Of a DNA stretch of 38,103 nt, positions 1 to 5,892 are shown piece by piece. Each line of letters begins with the position of its first letter. Position 1 is the stretch's first letter. The stretch is from Candidatus Altimarinota bacterium (GTDB lineage Bacteria > Patescibacteriota > Minisyncoccia > Phycocordibacterales > UBA5272). A model generated the notes under the pieces. The model saw nothing but the letters and a program-made list of their open reading frames with translations, was not told the origin of the DNA and ran no database searches. The stretch lies in assembly GCA_021734745.1 (NCBI GenBank), contig JAIPIK010000009.1, positions 1 through 38,103 of the forward strand. The letters run 5' to 3'. Made by a program: the position numbers and the translations under genes.

Positions 1-132
1 TGCCCCATGGCGTAAGCCTGTGGGATGAACGCGCCACTCACACCTTAGGTGTGAGCAAACAGCAAAGCTGTTTGAAACCTTAATCTGAAAGATTAAGGGG
101 CGATAATGCCACGTGGCGTGAGCCCGTGGTGC
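1..132 (+). other. Array of five short-loop hairpins, possible end of a mobile element or structured RNA
   Basis: Seen directly: five consecutive hairpins. H1 (about 4-24) and H5 (about 109-130) share the core TGGCGTRAGCC, giving GNRA loops GTAA and GTGA. H2 (37-44/48-55) has 8 bp and loop TTA; H3 (56-63/67-74) has 8 bp and loop AAA; H4 (78-86/90-98) has 9 bp and loop GAA. Bases 32-35 (CGCC) can pair with 99-102 (GGCG), enclosing H2-H4 in a four-way junction. All three forward frames contain stops, so it is not coding. Homology to a prephenate-dehydrogenase-like protein resumes right after H5. Inference: this is the right end of an inserted element, for example the guide-RNA end of an IS200/IS605-type (TnpB) element whose body lies left of the window. 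No transposase is visible, so identity is open. Confidence 0.5.
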
Positions 133-847
133 TTTACTATATAAACATGGTTTTAATGTTTATTTGTTAGGTAGGAAATCAGCAGACATAGATCAGTGTA
201 TACATGAATCTGACATTATATTATTTTCTGTTCCAATTAGAGAATTTAAAAATTCACTAAAACTAGTAAGTAAGATAGATTTAAAAGAAAAAATATTAGT
301 AGACATGTCTTCTGTTTTACTTGACCACTTAAATCTTCTAAAAAAGTTTTCTCCAAACGTTGGATTTATTCACTTAATGTTCGGTCCAGATGTTGTTGAT
401 ATAAAAAATAAAAATATAATCATATCAAATGAAATGAATGATGGTCGACATATGGCACTTATTGATGTTTTTAAAAAAGAACAGGCAAACATAACCGAAA
501 CATCGTCAAATCATCATGATTATATGGTGTCTATAGTGCAATCTCTTTCTCAGTTTAGTTCTATAACTTTAGCTAAAACAATATCAGAAATGGATACGAG
601 TAAAAAAGAGCTAGATGCATTTTCGTCAGTTACTTTCTCATTAAATAAAGAGTCTATATCAAGAATTGTAAATCAAAATCCTGAATTATGGGCAGCAATT
701 CAGTTTAATAGTATTTATATTGAAAAAATATTAGATCAACATACAAAAAATATAAAGTTATTTAAAAAGTATATAAAGGAAAAAAATTATGAAAAATTTA
801 GTAATACTTTTAGCAGCATGGTTCCTTTTTGGAGAAGTGAAGAGTAA
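122..847 (+). pseudogene. Prephenate/arogenate dehydrogenase-like protein, 5' truncated
   Basis: The frame is open from 122 and ends with TAA at 845-847. From about 131 the translation resembles the middle and end of TyrA-type dehydrogenases: the second Rossmann strand (HGFNVYLLGRKS), then DIILFSVPI, then the ILVDMSSV strand, then the family's H-x-MFGP motif as IHLMFGPD with the His kept. An alpha-helical C-terminal half starts at HHDYMVSIVQSLSQF, matching the HDxxMxxVQxLxHF region except that the late His is Gln. The N-terminal GxGxxG nucleotide-binding segment is missing: upstream sequence is the hairpin array, with TGA at 119-121. The first usable start inside is TTG at 164, which would give a 227-residue protein unable to bind NAD(P) normally. 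It is most likely a gene broken by insertion. Alternatively, the hairpin element is removed or bypassed in expression. No -10 element or Shine-Dalgarno precedes 164. Confidence 0.55.
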
Positions 848-853
848 ATTTTA

Positions 854-884
854 ACTTATTGTTATTGATATGCGTGCAATAAGT
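854..884. terminator. Hairpin between convergent genes
   Basis: ACTTATTG (854-861) pairs with CAATAAGT (877-884), 8 bp around a 15-nt loop. It lies between the convergent TyrA-like and folD genes. T-rich sequence follows on the plus side but no clean U tract, so it is a moderate bidirectional terminator candidate. Confidence 0.5.
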
Positions 885-903
885 AAGTTTAATTTAATTG
901 GTT

Positions 904-1725
904 TTATTTTTCCACTGAATCAACCACATTCTTAAAAAGATGCGCAACCGTGAGTGGCCCAACTCCACCTGGAACTGGGGTAATGATACTTGCAACATCA
1001 GCACAAGTTGGGTCACAGTCACCAGTAAATACTCCTAATTGCTCACTTGTTCCAGCGTCAATTAGAATAACTCCCCGTTTAAAAAATTCTGGTTTAAGAT
1101 GATGAGGAATTCCTACTCCAGAAATTACTATATCTGCTTCCTTGTATAACTTTAATTTTAAATTTTCATTTGTGTTTATATCTACAATATCCGGTCGTAA
1201 ATTTTGATGACTAAACCAAGTGTAAACTGGAGAGCCTACAAGTTTTCCATTACCTATAATTACAATTTTTTTATTTGAAATATCTGTATTCGTGTAATTT
1301 AATATATGTGCAACTGCTTCTGCTACTGGTGGTATCGGATTGCAGTTTGCTTTAAATGATTCCAAAGCCTCTTTTCCTAGTACATCTACATCCAATTTTT
1401 TAGGTATTGTATCAAGAATTCTTTGTGTGTTATATGAAGATGGTAGTGGAAGTTGCACAATGATACCAGTGAATTGGTTACTGTTTATTAATATTTGTAT
1501 TTCTTTAATTAAATTTTCCTCACCAAAGGATTCTGGAAAGTCATATTCTTTCATGTTTACACCAATCGCATCTGCAAACTTTCTTTTTATTTTAATAAAT
1601 GAAGCAATGCTTGGGTGTGTAGAAATAGAAATAACAGCAAGTTTCGGCACTTGAGTTAGTAAAACAACATGTTCACGCAATTTATCTTGCAAAATTAGTG
1701 AAGCTTTTTTACCATCGTAAATCAT
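904..1725 (-). CDS. folD: Bifunctional methylenetetrahydrofolate dehydrogenase/cyclohydrolase FolD
   Basis: FolD interconverts 5,10-methylene-THF, 5,10-methenyl-THF and 10-formyl-THF using NADP in the cytosol. The protein is 273 residues, a normal FolD length. Start ATG at 1725 (MIYDGKKAS) is chosen because family homology begins there. A TACAAT hexamer sits 10 nt upstream (1736-1741), suggesting a leaderless or near-leaderless mRNA. Visible motifs are GIIVQLPLP (87-95), DVDVLG (112-117), the dinucleotide loop GNGKLVGSP (158-166) and the C-terminal signature PVPGGVGPLT (250-259). The catalytic Lys is K47. The Tyr four residues before it in E. coli FolD (Tyr50) is Phe43 here, and the usual PCTPxG segment is replaced by PIPPVAEAV. 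It is convergent with the TyrA-like gene and stands alone. Assignment is secure; full cyclohydrolase activity is less certain because of Phe43. Confidence 0.93.
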   Translation of the reverse strand: MIYDGKKASLILQDKLREHVVLLTQVPKLAVISISTHPSIASFIKIKRKFADAIGVNMKEYDFPESFGEENLIKEIQILINSNQFTGIIVQLPLPSSYNTQRILDTIPKKLDVDVLGKEALESFKANCNPIPPVAEAVAHILNYTNTDISNKKIVIIGNGKLVGSPVYTWFSHQNLRPDIVDINTNENLKLKLYKEADIVISGVGIPHHLKPEFFKRGVILIDAGTSEQLGVFTGDCDPTCADVASIITPVPGGVGPLTVAHLFKNVVDSVEK

Positions 1726-1830
1726 AATGAGTAGTATTGTAGCAAAAATATATTGTGAGTGCTTATGCAAATGTGATTATAATTTAATTCATAATAGTTG
1801 TTTAATAAAATTTATTCGTGCAACAAAAAA

Positions 1831-1851
1831 GCGCAGAGTGAGACTCTACGC
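1831..1851 (-). terminator. Intrinsic terminator of the 1890-2249 gene
   Basis: GCG(C)AGAGT (1831-1839) pairs with ACTCT(A)CGC (1843-1851) with one mismatch and loop GAG. On the minus strand the stem is followed by TTTTTT (1830-1825), a classic U tract. The plus side has only TTTATT. Confidence 0.75.
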
Positions 1852-1889
1852 TTTATTCGATGATGCATCATTGCACAGGAATTATTGAA

Positions 1890-2249
1890 TTATTTTTTCT
1901 TAGACTTCAAATACCCGTTATTTTTTCTCCAGGCACGAAGATGTTCTCTGAGTTCATCTTTATTTGATGTATTACAGTGTAGGTTATATCGTATGTTACA
2001 CCCCCTGACGTATATTGAGATTATGAAGAAAGTTGGTTTATTCTTGTCTGCAGAAAAGATTACATGTGTCTCTTTTGAGGTTTCTAGAATTTTTTCTTGT
2101 TGGGGGTTGCAAAAACTTGCATGAAAACATTTGCTTTCTGCTTTTATTTCGACCGTTATTCTACGGAATTCATCCAGATGACTTCTTCCGAATGTCAAAG
2201 GATGTGACGCAAGCCTTGGAGGGCAATCATAACTATGTCGTATTGGCAC
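1890..2249 (-). CDS. Hypothetical protein, small basic Cys/His-containing
   Basis: This is a 119-residue protein with no family I recognise. I place the start at GTG 2249 because AAAGGGAG (2261-2254) lies 4 nt upstream as a Shine-Dalgarno site; an in-frame TTG at 2264 has no such site. The protein has scattered Cys and His (RHSYDCPP near the N-terminus, CFHASFCNP mid-protein, GCNIRYNLHC), a beta-rich middle (THVIFSADKNKPTFFIISIYV) and a very basic C-terminus (LRAWRKNNGYLKSKKK). No signal peptide or membrane segment is clear. The dedicated intrinsic terminator at 1831-1851 on this strand, together with the Shine-Dalgarno, favours this frame over the overlapping plus-strand frames. It resembles in organisation the other orphan small genes at 3640, 5126 and 17077. 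Function unknown. Confidence 0.6.
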   Translation of the reverse strand: MPIRHSYDCPPRLASHPLTFGRSHLDEFRRITVEIKAESKCFHASFCNPQQEKILETSKETHVIFSADKNKPTFFIISIYVRGCNIRYNLHCNTSNKDELREHLRAWRKNNGYLKSKKK

Positions 2250-2382
2250 CTTACTCCCTTTCAAAAATGAACTGCAAGATATAATTAAAACATTTTTTTG
2301 TGTTTTTGTCTAATATTTGTACATTGTAGCTCTACAAAATTTTCTAGCCAATAAGTTTCATAATGTATAATACTTACTATAC

Positions 2383-2982
2383 ATGAAATACATAATTGGT
2401 ATTGATGAAGTTGGTCGAGGTCCTATTGCTGGACCTGTTGTTGTATGTGCATGTGCAATTATGGAAGGAACTGAGTTATTAAGTCTTTTTCCTAATAATA
2501 AATTAAAAGACAGTAAAAAACTAACAGAGAAAAATAGAGAAAAAATAAGAAGTAAATTAAATATTCTAAATAGTGAAAAGAAAGTTGTGTGGGGGGTAGG
2601 GGAAGTAAGTGCAAGAAGAATCGACGAGATAGGAATATCTTTATCAATAAAAGAAGCAATGAATGACGCATTATTAAAGCTAGAGGATATCGGAGTATCA
2701 ACAAAATCCAAAGTAGTATTGGACGGGTCACTTTTTGCCCCAGAAAGATATATCAATCAAGAAACATTTATTAAAGGTGATGAAAAGTTTGTTGAGATTT
2801 CACTTGCTTCTATTATAGCAAAAGTTTATCGCGATAATCTGATGACAGATATTTCAAAAAAGTTCTCAATGTATGGATTCGAAAATCATGTTGGATACGG
2901 TACTAAGGCACATTACGAAGCTATTTCAAAATACGGAATGACGACGCAGCACAGAAAGAGTTTTTTGAAGAAATTGCAGTAA
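2383..2982 (+). CDS. rnhB: Ribonuclease HII
   Basis: RNase HII cleaves the RNA strand of RNA/DNA hybrids and nicks at single ribonucleotides in DNA, starting ribonucleotide excision repair. The protein has 199 residues, the usual size. The N-terminal signature GIDEVGRGPIAGPVV holds the catalytic pair D8 and E9. The other acidic ligands are D114 (VVLDGS) and D151 (KVYRDN). LKDSKKLT (41-48), ASIIAKVYRD (142-151) and the C-terminal GYGTKAHYEAI and GMTTQHRKSF blocks are all family hallmarks. Start ATG 2383 has TATAAT 11 nt upstream (2366-2371) and no Shine-Dalgarno, so the leader would be only a few nucleotides. It is monocistronic, followed by msrA after 46 bp. Confidence 0.96.
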   Translation: MKYIIGIDEVGRGPIAGPVVVCACAIMEGTELLSLFPNNKLKDSKKLTEKNREKIRSKLNILNSEKKVVWGVGEVSARRIDEIGISLSIKEAMNDALLKLEDIGVSTKSKVVLDGSLFAPERYINQETFIKGDEKFVEISLASIIAKVYRDNLMTDISKKFSMYGFENHVGYGTKAHYEAISKYGMTTQHRKSFLKKLQ

Positions 2983-2987
2983 TTTTT

Positions 2988-2999
2988 AAGGTATACCTT
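2988..2999. promoter_or_regulatory. 12-bp perfect palindrome upstream of msrA
   Basis: AAGGTATACCTT is self-complementary and sits 17 bp before the msrA -10 hexamer (TATACT 3017-3022), roughly where a -35 element would lie. It could be a repressor operator or chance; no regulator is known. Confidence 0.3.
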
Positions 3000-3028
3000 T
3001 AATATTTTATTGGGTGTATACTTTATAT

Positions 3029-3568
3029 ATGACAAAGACACTTATTCTCGCAGGAGGATGTTTCTGGTGTTTGGAACATGATATGCGTCAGGCTGTTGGT
3101 GTTATTTCTGTTGTTTCTGGCTATTCCGGAGGGGAGACATTTAATCCATCTTATGATGACCACGAAGGTCACAGAGAAGCCATTTTGGTGGAATATAATG
3201 CAACAGAAACTACTTATAAAAAATTGTTACAGTATTTTATTGATCACATTGATCCGACAGATGGAGAAGGGCAATTTACAGATATTGGTGAAAGTTATAG
3301 ACCTGCAATTTTTTGCGAAAATGAAGAAGAGAGAGATATTGCAAAAAAAGTAATTGATGAACTAAATAAAAGTGGGGTGTATGAAGTTCCTTCAGCAGTA
3401 GAAATTCTTTTGCGAAAGCCATTTTATAAAGCTGAAGAGTATCATCAGAATTATGCAGAGAAGAATTCTACACAATATGGATTGTATCGTCTTGCAAGTG
3501 GACGTGAGGATTTTGTTCAAAATACCTGCGAAATAAGAAAGGAGAAAAATATTATTTGGAGTGAGTAA
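3029..3568 (+). CDS. msrA: Peptide methionine sulfoxide reductase MsrA
   Basis: MsrA reduces methionine-S-sulfoxide in proteins using thioredoxin, an oxidative damage repair role. Start ATG 3029 gives 179 residues. The GTG at 3014 lies upstream of the -10 and is rejected. TATACT (3017-3022) ends 6 nt before the ATG, so transcription should begin at or next to the A of ATG (leaderless). The signature GGCFWCLE (9-16) holds nucleophile C11, with C14 nearby. The middle has SGYSGG, HEGHREAILVEY (family GHAEVVxVxYDP) and HIDPTDGEGQFTDIGESYRPAIF; the C-terminal part has EEYHQNYAEKN. A late Cys (NTCEIRKE) could be the resolving residue. The end is 71 bp before the 3640 gene, and that gene's promoter starts within a few bases of the stop. 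Confidence 0.95.
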   Translation: MTKTLILAGGCFWCLEHDMRQAVGVISVVSGYSGGETFNPSYDDHEGHREAILVEYNATETTYKKLLQYFIDHIDPTDGEGQFTDIGESYRPAIFCENEEERDIAKKVIDELNKSGVYEVPSAVEILLRKPFYKAEEYHQNYAEKNSTQYGLYRLASGREDFVQNTCEIRKEKNIIWSE

Positions 3569-3575
3569 CCAACCC

Positions 3576-3603
3576 TTGACAGTTTTAAATTTGGGTGTAA
3601 TAT
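3576..3603 (+). promoter_or_regulatory. Sigma70-type promoter for the 3640 gene
   Basis: TTGACA (3576-3581), 16-bp spacer, TAATAT (3598-3603), preceded by TG. It gives a leader of about 30 nt that contains the Shine-Dalgarno AAGGGGG (3626-3632). Confidence 0.75.
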
Positions 3604-3639
3604 TACCAGCAGATGTTCAATTAAAAAGGGGGTATAAAG

Positions 3640-3972
3640 ATGGCCAGTGGTAGACATAATGGAAGTAAGAAAGTGAGAAAAGTTCAACAGGCAGATCAAA
3701 AGCCAGAACTAGGAAGCGTCGTACAACTTTACCCACTTGAGCAATTTCAAAATCAACAAAAACTAACAACGTTTGGACAACTTAAAGTTGGGGATAGATT
3801 TCAATTCCCGGTGACAGAAAGTTCTCCAAAAGACATGGAGTGTCCAATTCATGTAAAGACTGAAGTTGGGAGAAAAGATGAATCGAACCCAAGGTCTGAA
3901 CTTTTTAACTGTAAAGTTGGCCCTTGGAAAGAATGGGTGCAAAATGTAATACCAGTAATAAGGTGTAACTAA
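3640..3972 (+). CDS. Small orphan protein with KVGDRF-type domain
   Basis: A 110-residue protein with a basic, disordered first 20 residues (MASGRHNGSKKVRKVQ) and then a compact domain: LTTFGQLKVGDRFQFP (42-57), HVKTEVGRKDE, a short Cys-containing strand (LFNCKVG) and a final strand (VIPVIRC). The pattern TFxxLKxGDxF ... VKT ... VxxV recalls small beta-rich proteins found in Patescibacteria and phages; this is a resemblance by eye, not a search result. The gene is a complete unit: strong promoter (3576-3603), Shine-Dalgarno AAGGGGG 7 nt before ATG, and a textbook terminator (4005-4033). This differs from its leaderless neighbours and suggests high independent expression. No signal peptide or membrane segment. 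Function unknown. Confidence 0.75.
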   Translation: MASGRHNGSKKVRKVQQADQKPELGSVVQLYPLEQFQNQQKLTTFGQLKVGDRFQFPVTESSPKDMECPIHVKTEVGRKDESNPRSELFNCKVGPWKEWVQNVIPVIRCN

Positions 3973-4004
3973 TCTCTAATTTCAACAAATAAACAAAAGG
4001 TGAT

Positions 4005-4033
4005 AAAACCCCGCAAATATTCGCGGGGTTTTT
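4005..4033. terminator. Strong intrinsic terminator
   Basis: AAAACCCCGC (4005-4014) pairs with GCGGGGTTTT (4023-4032), 10 bp with an 8-nt loop, followed by T. It terminates the 3640 gene and is bidirectional in form. Confidence 0.9.
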
Positions 4034-4075
4034 GTATTATAAAAAGTTATTGAAACGGGTGTATACTTAAAACAT

Positions 4076-4459
4076 ATGAGTACAATTTTTTCAAAAATCA
4101 TTTCTGGTGAGATACCAGCTTACAAAATATACGAAGACGATTACGTGTGTGCTTTTTTGGATATTAATCCAGTACATAAGGGGCACACTCTTGTTGTTCC
4201 AAAGATTGAGGTTGATGATTTCTTAAAACTTGATGAAATTATGTACGATAAAGTAATGCATCGTGTTCGTTATGTCGCATTGGTTATCAAAGGTAGATTA
4301 GGTTGTAAAAGAGTAGTTATGTTAGTGGAGGGGTATGATATACCACATGCACATATGCATCTTATTCCAACAAATAGTGGTGATGATTTTGATAAGAAAA
4401 ATATTTATAAGGCAACTAATGAAGAATTAAATGAGATGCAAAAACTTCTCCAGTCATAA
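4076..4459 (+). CDS. HIT family protein (nucleotide phosphohydrolase/transferase)
   Basis: Histidine-triad proteins hydrolyse AMP-linked substrates such as adenosine phosphoramidates or dinucleoside polyphosphates. At 127 residues the size is typical. The N-terminal block is CxFCxI-like but degenerate (STIFSKIISGEIPAYKIYEDD, family FxxIIxGEIPxxxVYEDD), followed by FLDINPVHKGHTLVVPK. The triad DIPHAHMHLIP has H91, H93 and H95. The first metal-binding Cys pair of some HIT proteins is absent. Start ATG 4076 has TATACT 8 nt upstream (4062-4067), consistent with a leaderless mRNA. It heads a tight run with the alkyltransferase (2-nt gap) and the holin-like gene (2-nt gap), likely one operon. The exact substrate cannot be told. 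Confidence 0.93.
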   Translation: MSTIFSKIISGEIPAYKIYEDDYVCAFLDINPVHKGHTLVVPKIEVDDFLKLDEIMYDKVMHRVRYVALVIKGRLGCKRVVMLVEGYDIPHAHMHLIPTNSGDDFDKKNIYKATNEELNEMQKLLQS

Positions 4460-4461
4460 TT

Positions 4462-4713
4462 ATGACATTTACTGAAACTGTATATGAAATGGTTAGTAAA
4501 ATTCCGAAAGGAAAAGTCTTGACTTATAAAGAAGTAGCGAATCTAGTTGGGAATAGCAGAGCTTATCGAGCTGTTGGCAATATTCTTAATAAAAATAACA
4601 ATCCAGATATTCCATGCCATCGTGTCATAAGGAGTGATGGTGAGATTGGTGGATACAACAAAGGAAATACCGAAAAAGTTAGACGTCTGAAAGAAGAAGG
4701 TGTTATTATATAA
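4462..4713 (+). CDS. Minimal MGMT/Ogt-type alkyltransferase domain protein
   Basis: The 83-residue protein consists only of the DNA-binding winged-helix part of O6-alkylguanine-DNA alkyltransferases, without the N-terminal domain. It has IPKGKVLTYKEVANLVG (14-30), RAVGNILNKN (36-45), the active-site motif IPCHRV with C52, and GGYNKG followed by KVRRLKEEGV. Because Cys is kept (alkyltransferase-like ATL proteins usually have Trp or Ala there), it may accept alkyl groups from damaged guanine; otherwise it flags lesions for nucleotide excision repair. That is notable because uvrA and uvrC lie in the same window. It is translationally close to the HIT gene upstream and the holin-like gene downstream. 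The domain call is secure; catalysis without the N-terminal domain is inference. Confidence 0.88.
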   Translation: MTFTETVYEMVSKIPKGKVLTYKEVANLVGNSRAYRAVGNILNKNNNPDIPCHRVIRSDGEIGGYNKGNTEKVRRLKEEGVII

Positions 4714-4715
4714 AT

Positions 4716-5069
4716 ATGAAGTATATTATTATTAGAACAGTGGGGATTCTTATTGCAAGTTATGTTACAAGAGTAGGGGTGCCACTTATCTTTACATCAA
4801 TTACACTTGCATTTGGCACAGCCTGGGTAGCATTACTTACAGCTATTGTGCTTGCGGTAATTAATCACACTATTAAACCTATCTTTATGCTCATATCTAT
4901 TCCAGTTAATCTTGTAACTCTTGGTTTATTTTCTTTTGTAATTAATGGTTTTATGATTCTTCTTGCTGATAAACTTGTTCCAGAGTTCGCTATACCGTCA
5001 CTTCTAATGGCAATTTATTTTTCAATTGTGCTATCTGTTATTAACTGGGTGTTACATATTTTTGAATAA
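4716..5069 (+). CDS. Phage holin family (YvlD-like) four-TM membrane protein
   Basis: The 117-residue protein is almost entirely hydrophobic with four predicted membrane segments, roughly residues 5-20, 25-50, 55-83 and 92-114. The loop between segments 2 and 3 (NHTIKPIFMLISIPVNLVTLGLF) matches the NxxIKPIlxLltlPlxxlTLGLF pattern of the superfamily IV holin/YvlD family. Despite the name, chromosomal members are mostly uncharacterised envelope proteins and there are no phage genes nearby. The gene starts 2 nt after the alkyltransferase stop and is the last of the HIT operon; no clear hairpin follows before 5126. Confidence 0.85.
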   Translation: MKYIIIRTVGILIASYVTRVGVPLIFTSITLAFGTAWVALLTAIVLAVINHTIKPIFMLISIPVNLVTLGLFSFVINGFMILLADKLVPEFAIPSLLMAIYFSIVLSVINWVLHIFE

Positions 5070-5125
5070 GATGGTATTATTTACATGTTATATTTAAGTT
5101 AAAATGAGACAAGGAGACCTTTTGT

Positions 5126-5293
5126 ATGTGTACAGATAATCATCGTACGATTGATGGTGAGTCAGTAGTTGACAATTCAAAAGCCAAAAAACCAGCATGG
5201 CGCCCAGAATACCAAGGGGTGTGCAGTAATCTGCATAATACTATACGTATACCAAACCCAGTTATATTAGATGGGGAAGTATATGGAGATTGA
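5126..5293 (+). CDS. Hypothetical 55-residue protein
   Basis: An ATG at 5126 preceded by AAGGAG (5111-5116, 9-nt spacing), a clear Shine-Dalgarno. The frame runs 55 codons to TGA (5291-5293). The product is hydrophilic, starting MCTDNHRTIDGESVVDN and including KKPAWRPEYQGVCSNLHN and IRIPNPVILDGEVYGD, with two Cys and no membrane segment. A hairpin with a T-rich tail at 5314-5349 lies 20 nt downstream and would terminate it. Promoter candidates are TTATAT (5088-5093) or TAAAAT (5100-5105), both without a good -35. I do not recognise the family. The Shine-Dalgarno plus terminator argue it is real. Confidence 0.55.
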   Translation: MCTDNHRTIDGESVVDNSKAKKPAWRPEYQGVCSNLHNTIRIPNPVILDGEVYGD

Positions 5294-5313
5294 TTTATTT
5301 AGATGACTCTACG

Positions 5314-5349
5314 TCGACCAGAGATAACATCAAAGGTCGATTTTATTTT
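5314..5349 (+). terminator. Intrinsic terminator of the 5126 gene
   Basis: TCGACC (5314-5319) pairs with GGTCGA (5335-5340) and is followed directly by TTTTATTTT. The 15-nt loop is long. The tail overlaps the last codons of the opposing gene. Confidence 0.6.
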
Positions 5350-5846
5350 GCCTTCTTGCCGGCGTCTAGATGTTCTTCAGCATCATCGTGCATCTCATCA
5401 ACATCAACCTGAATTTCATCGACATCCTTTTGAATCTCATCAACATCAACCTGAATTTCATCGACATCCTTTTGAATCTCATCAACATCAACCTGAATTT
5501 CATCCACATCTTTCTGAATTTCGTCCACATCTTCTGCGATTTCACCAACATCTTCTGCGATCTCTTCAACATCTTCCTGAATCTCATCGATATCTTTTTC
5601 TACATTTTCGATTGCACGAGCTTGGTAGTTAACACTCAACTGAATGAATATTGCAAGGTAGATTGCCTCTAATGAAACGATTGTAGTAACAACAAGGAGT
5701 ACTCTATCTAAGTCAAAACCAAACAAAACAAGAGCAAACGACCCAATAAATAGGATTGTATGTATAATAATGGACGTAACTGAGCCAAGTCCACGAGTTA
5801 TGGAAAGGGCTACAGTTTCAAGGTTATTTAGTGGAGTTCTGGACAT
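5343..5846 (-). CDS. DUF1003-like membrane protein with heptad-repeat coiled coil
   Basis: A 167-residue protein. Two membrane segments (about residues 22-45 and 48-72) precede a long coiled coil. The second segment and its end (VSLEAIYLAIFIQLSVNYQARA) resemble DUF1003 proteins, whose function is unknown. From about residue 82 the chain is a run of acidic heptads of the type DVDEIQK/DVDEIQV, about nine in a row, encoded partly by a 42-bp tandem repeat (5394-5519). It ends with a basic tail (GKKAK). The heptads place I and V at core positions, so an oligomeric rod projecting from the membrane is likely. Start ATG 5846 is 46 bp from the divergent gene at 5893, with a palindrome between. On the minus strand TATAAT lies 4 nt before the ATG. 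Repeat number may vary between strains. Confidence 0.75.
   Translation of the reverse strand: MSRTPLNNLETVALSITRGLGSVTSIIIHTILFIGSFALVLFGFDLDRVLLVVTTIVSLEAIYLAIFIQLSVNYQARAIENVEKDIDEIQEDVEEIAEDVGEIAEDVDEIQKDVDEIQVDVDEIQKDVDEIQVDVDEIQKDVDEIQVDVDEMHDDAEEHLDAGKKAK
5394..5519. repeat. Three tandem 42-bp repeats
   Basis: Units 5394-5435 and 5436-5477 look identical; 5478-5519 carries a few changes. Each encodes two heptads of the coiled coil on the minus strand. The repeat keeps all frames open, which explains several long overlapping open frames here that are not genes. Confidence 0.9.
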
Positions 5847-5851
5847 AATAA

Positions 5852-5869
5852 TTATAGTTCCTACTATAA
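5852..5869. promoter_or_regulatory. Palindrome in the divergent promoter region
   Basis: TTATAGT (5852-5858) and ACTATAA (5863-5869) are perfect inverted arms around TCCT. They lie in the 46 bp between the divergent starts at 5846 and 5893 and overlap minus-strand -10 candidates. A shared operator is possible. Confidence 0.4.
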
Positions 5870-5892
5870 CATGAAAATGTTAGAATATAGAC

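Noticed and set aside
1-140. 3' end of a group II or group I intron
   Set aside because: No domain V-like 34-nt hairpin with a 2-nt bulge, no domain VI bulged A, and no group I P7 core; triloop hairpins fit neither.
1885-2284. Plus-strand open frames opposite the 1890-2249 gene
   Set aside because: No ribosome binding site; the minus strand has a Shine-Dalgarno and an intrinsic terminator.
5303-5672. Plus-strand and alternative-frame open frames over the 42-bp repeats
   Set aside because: They are by-products of a repeat whose length is a multiple of three; the minus-strand frame has membrane segments, a start and DUF1003-like sequence.
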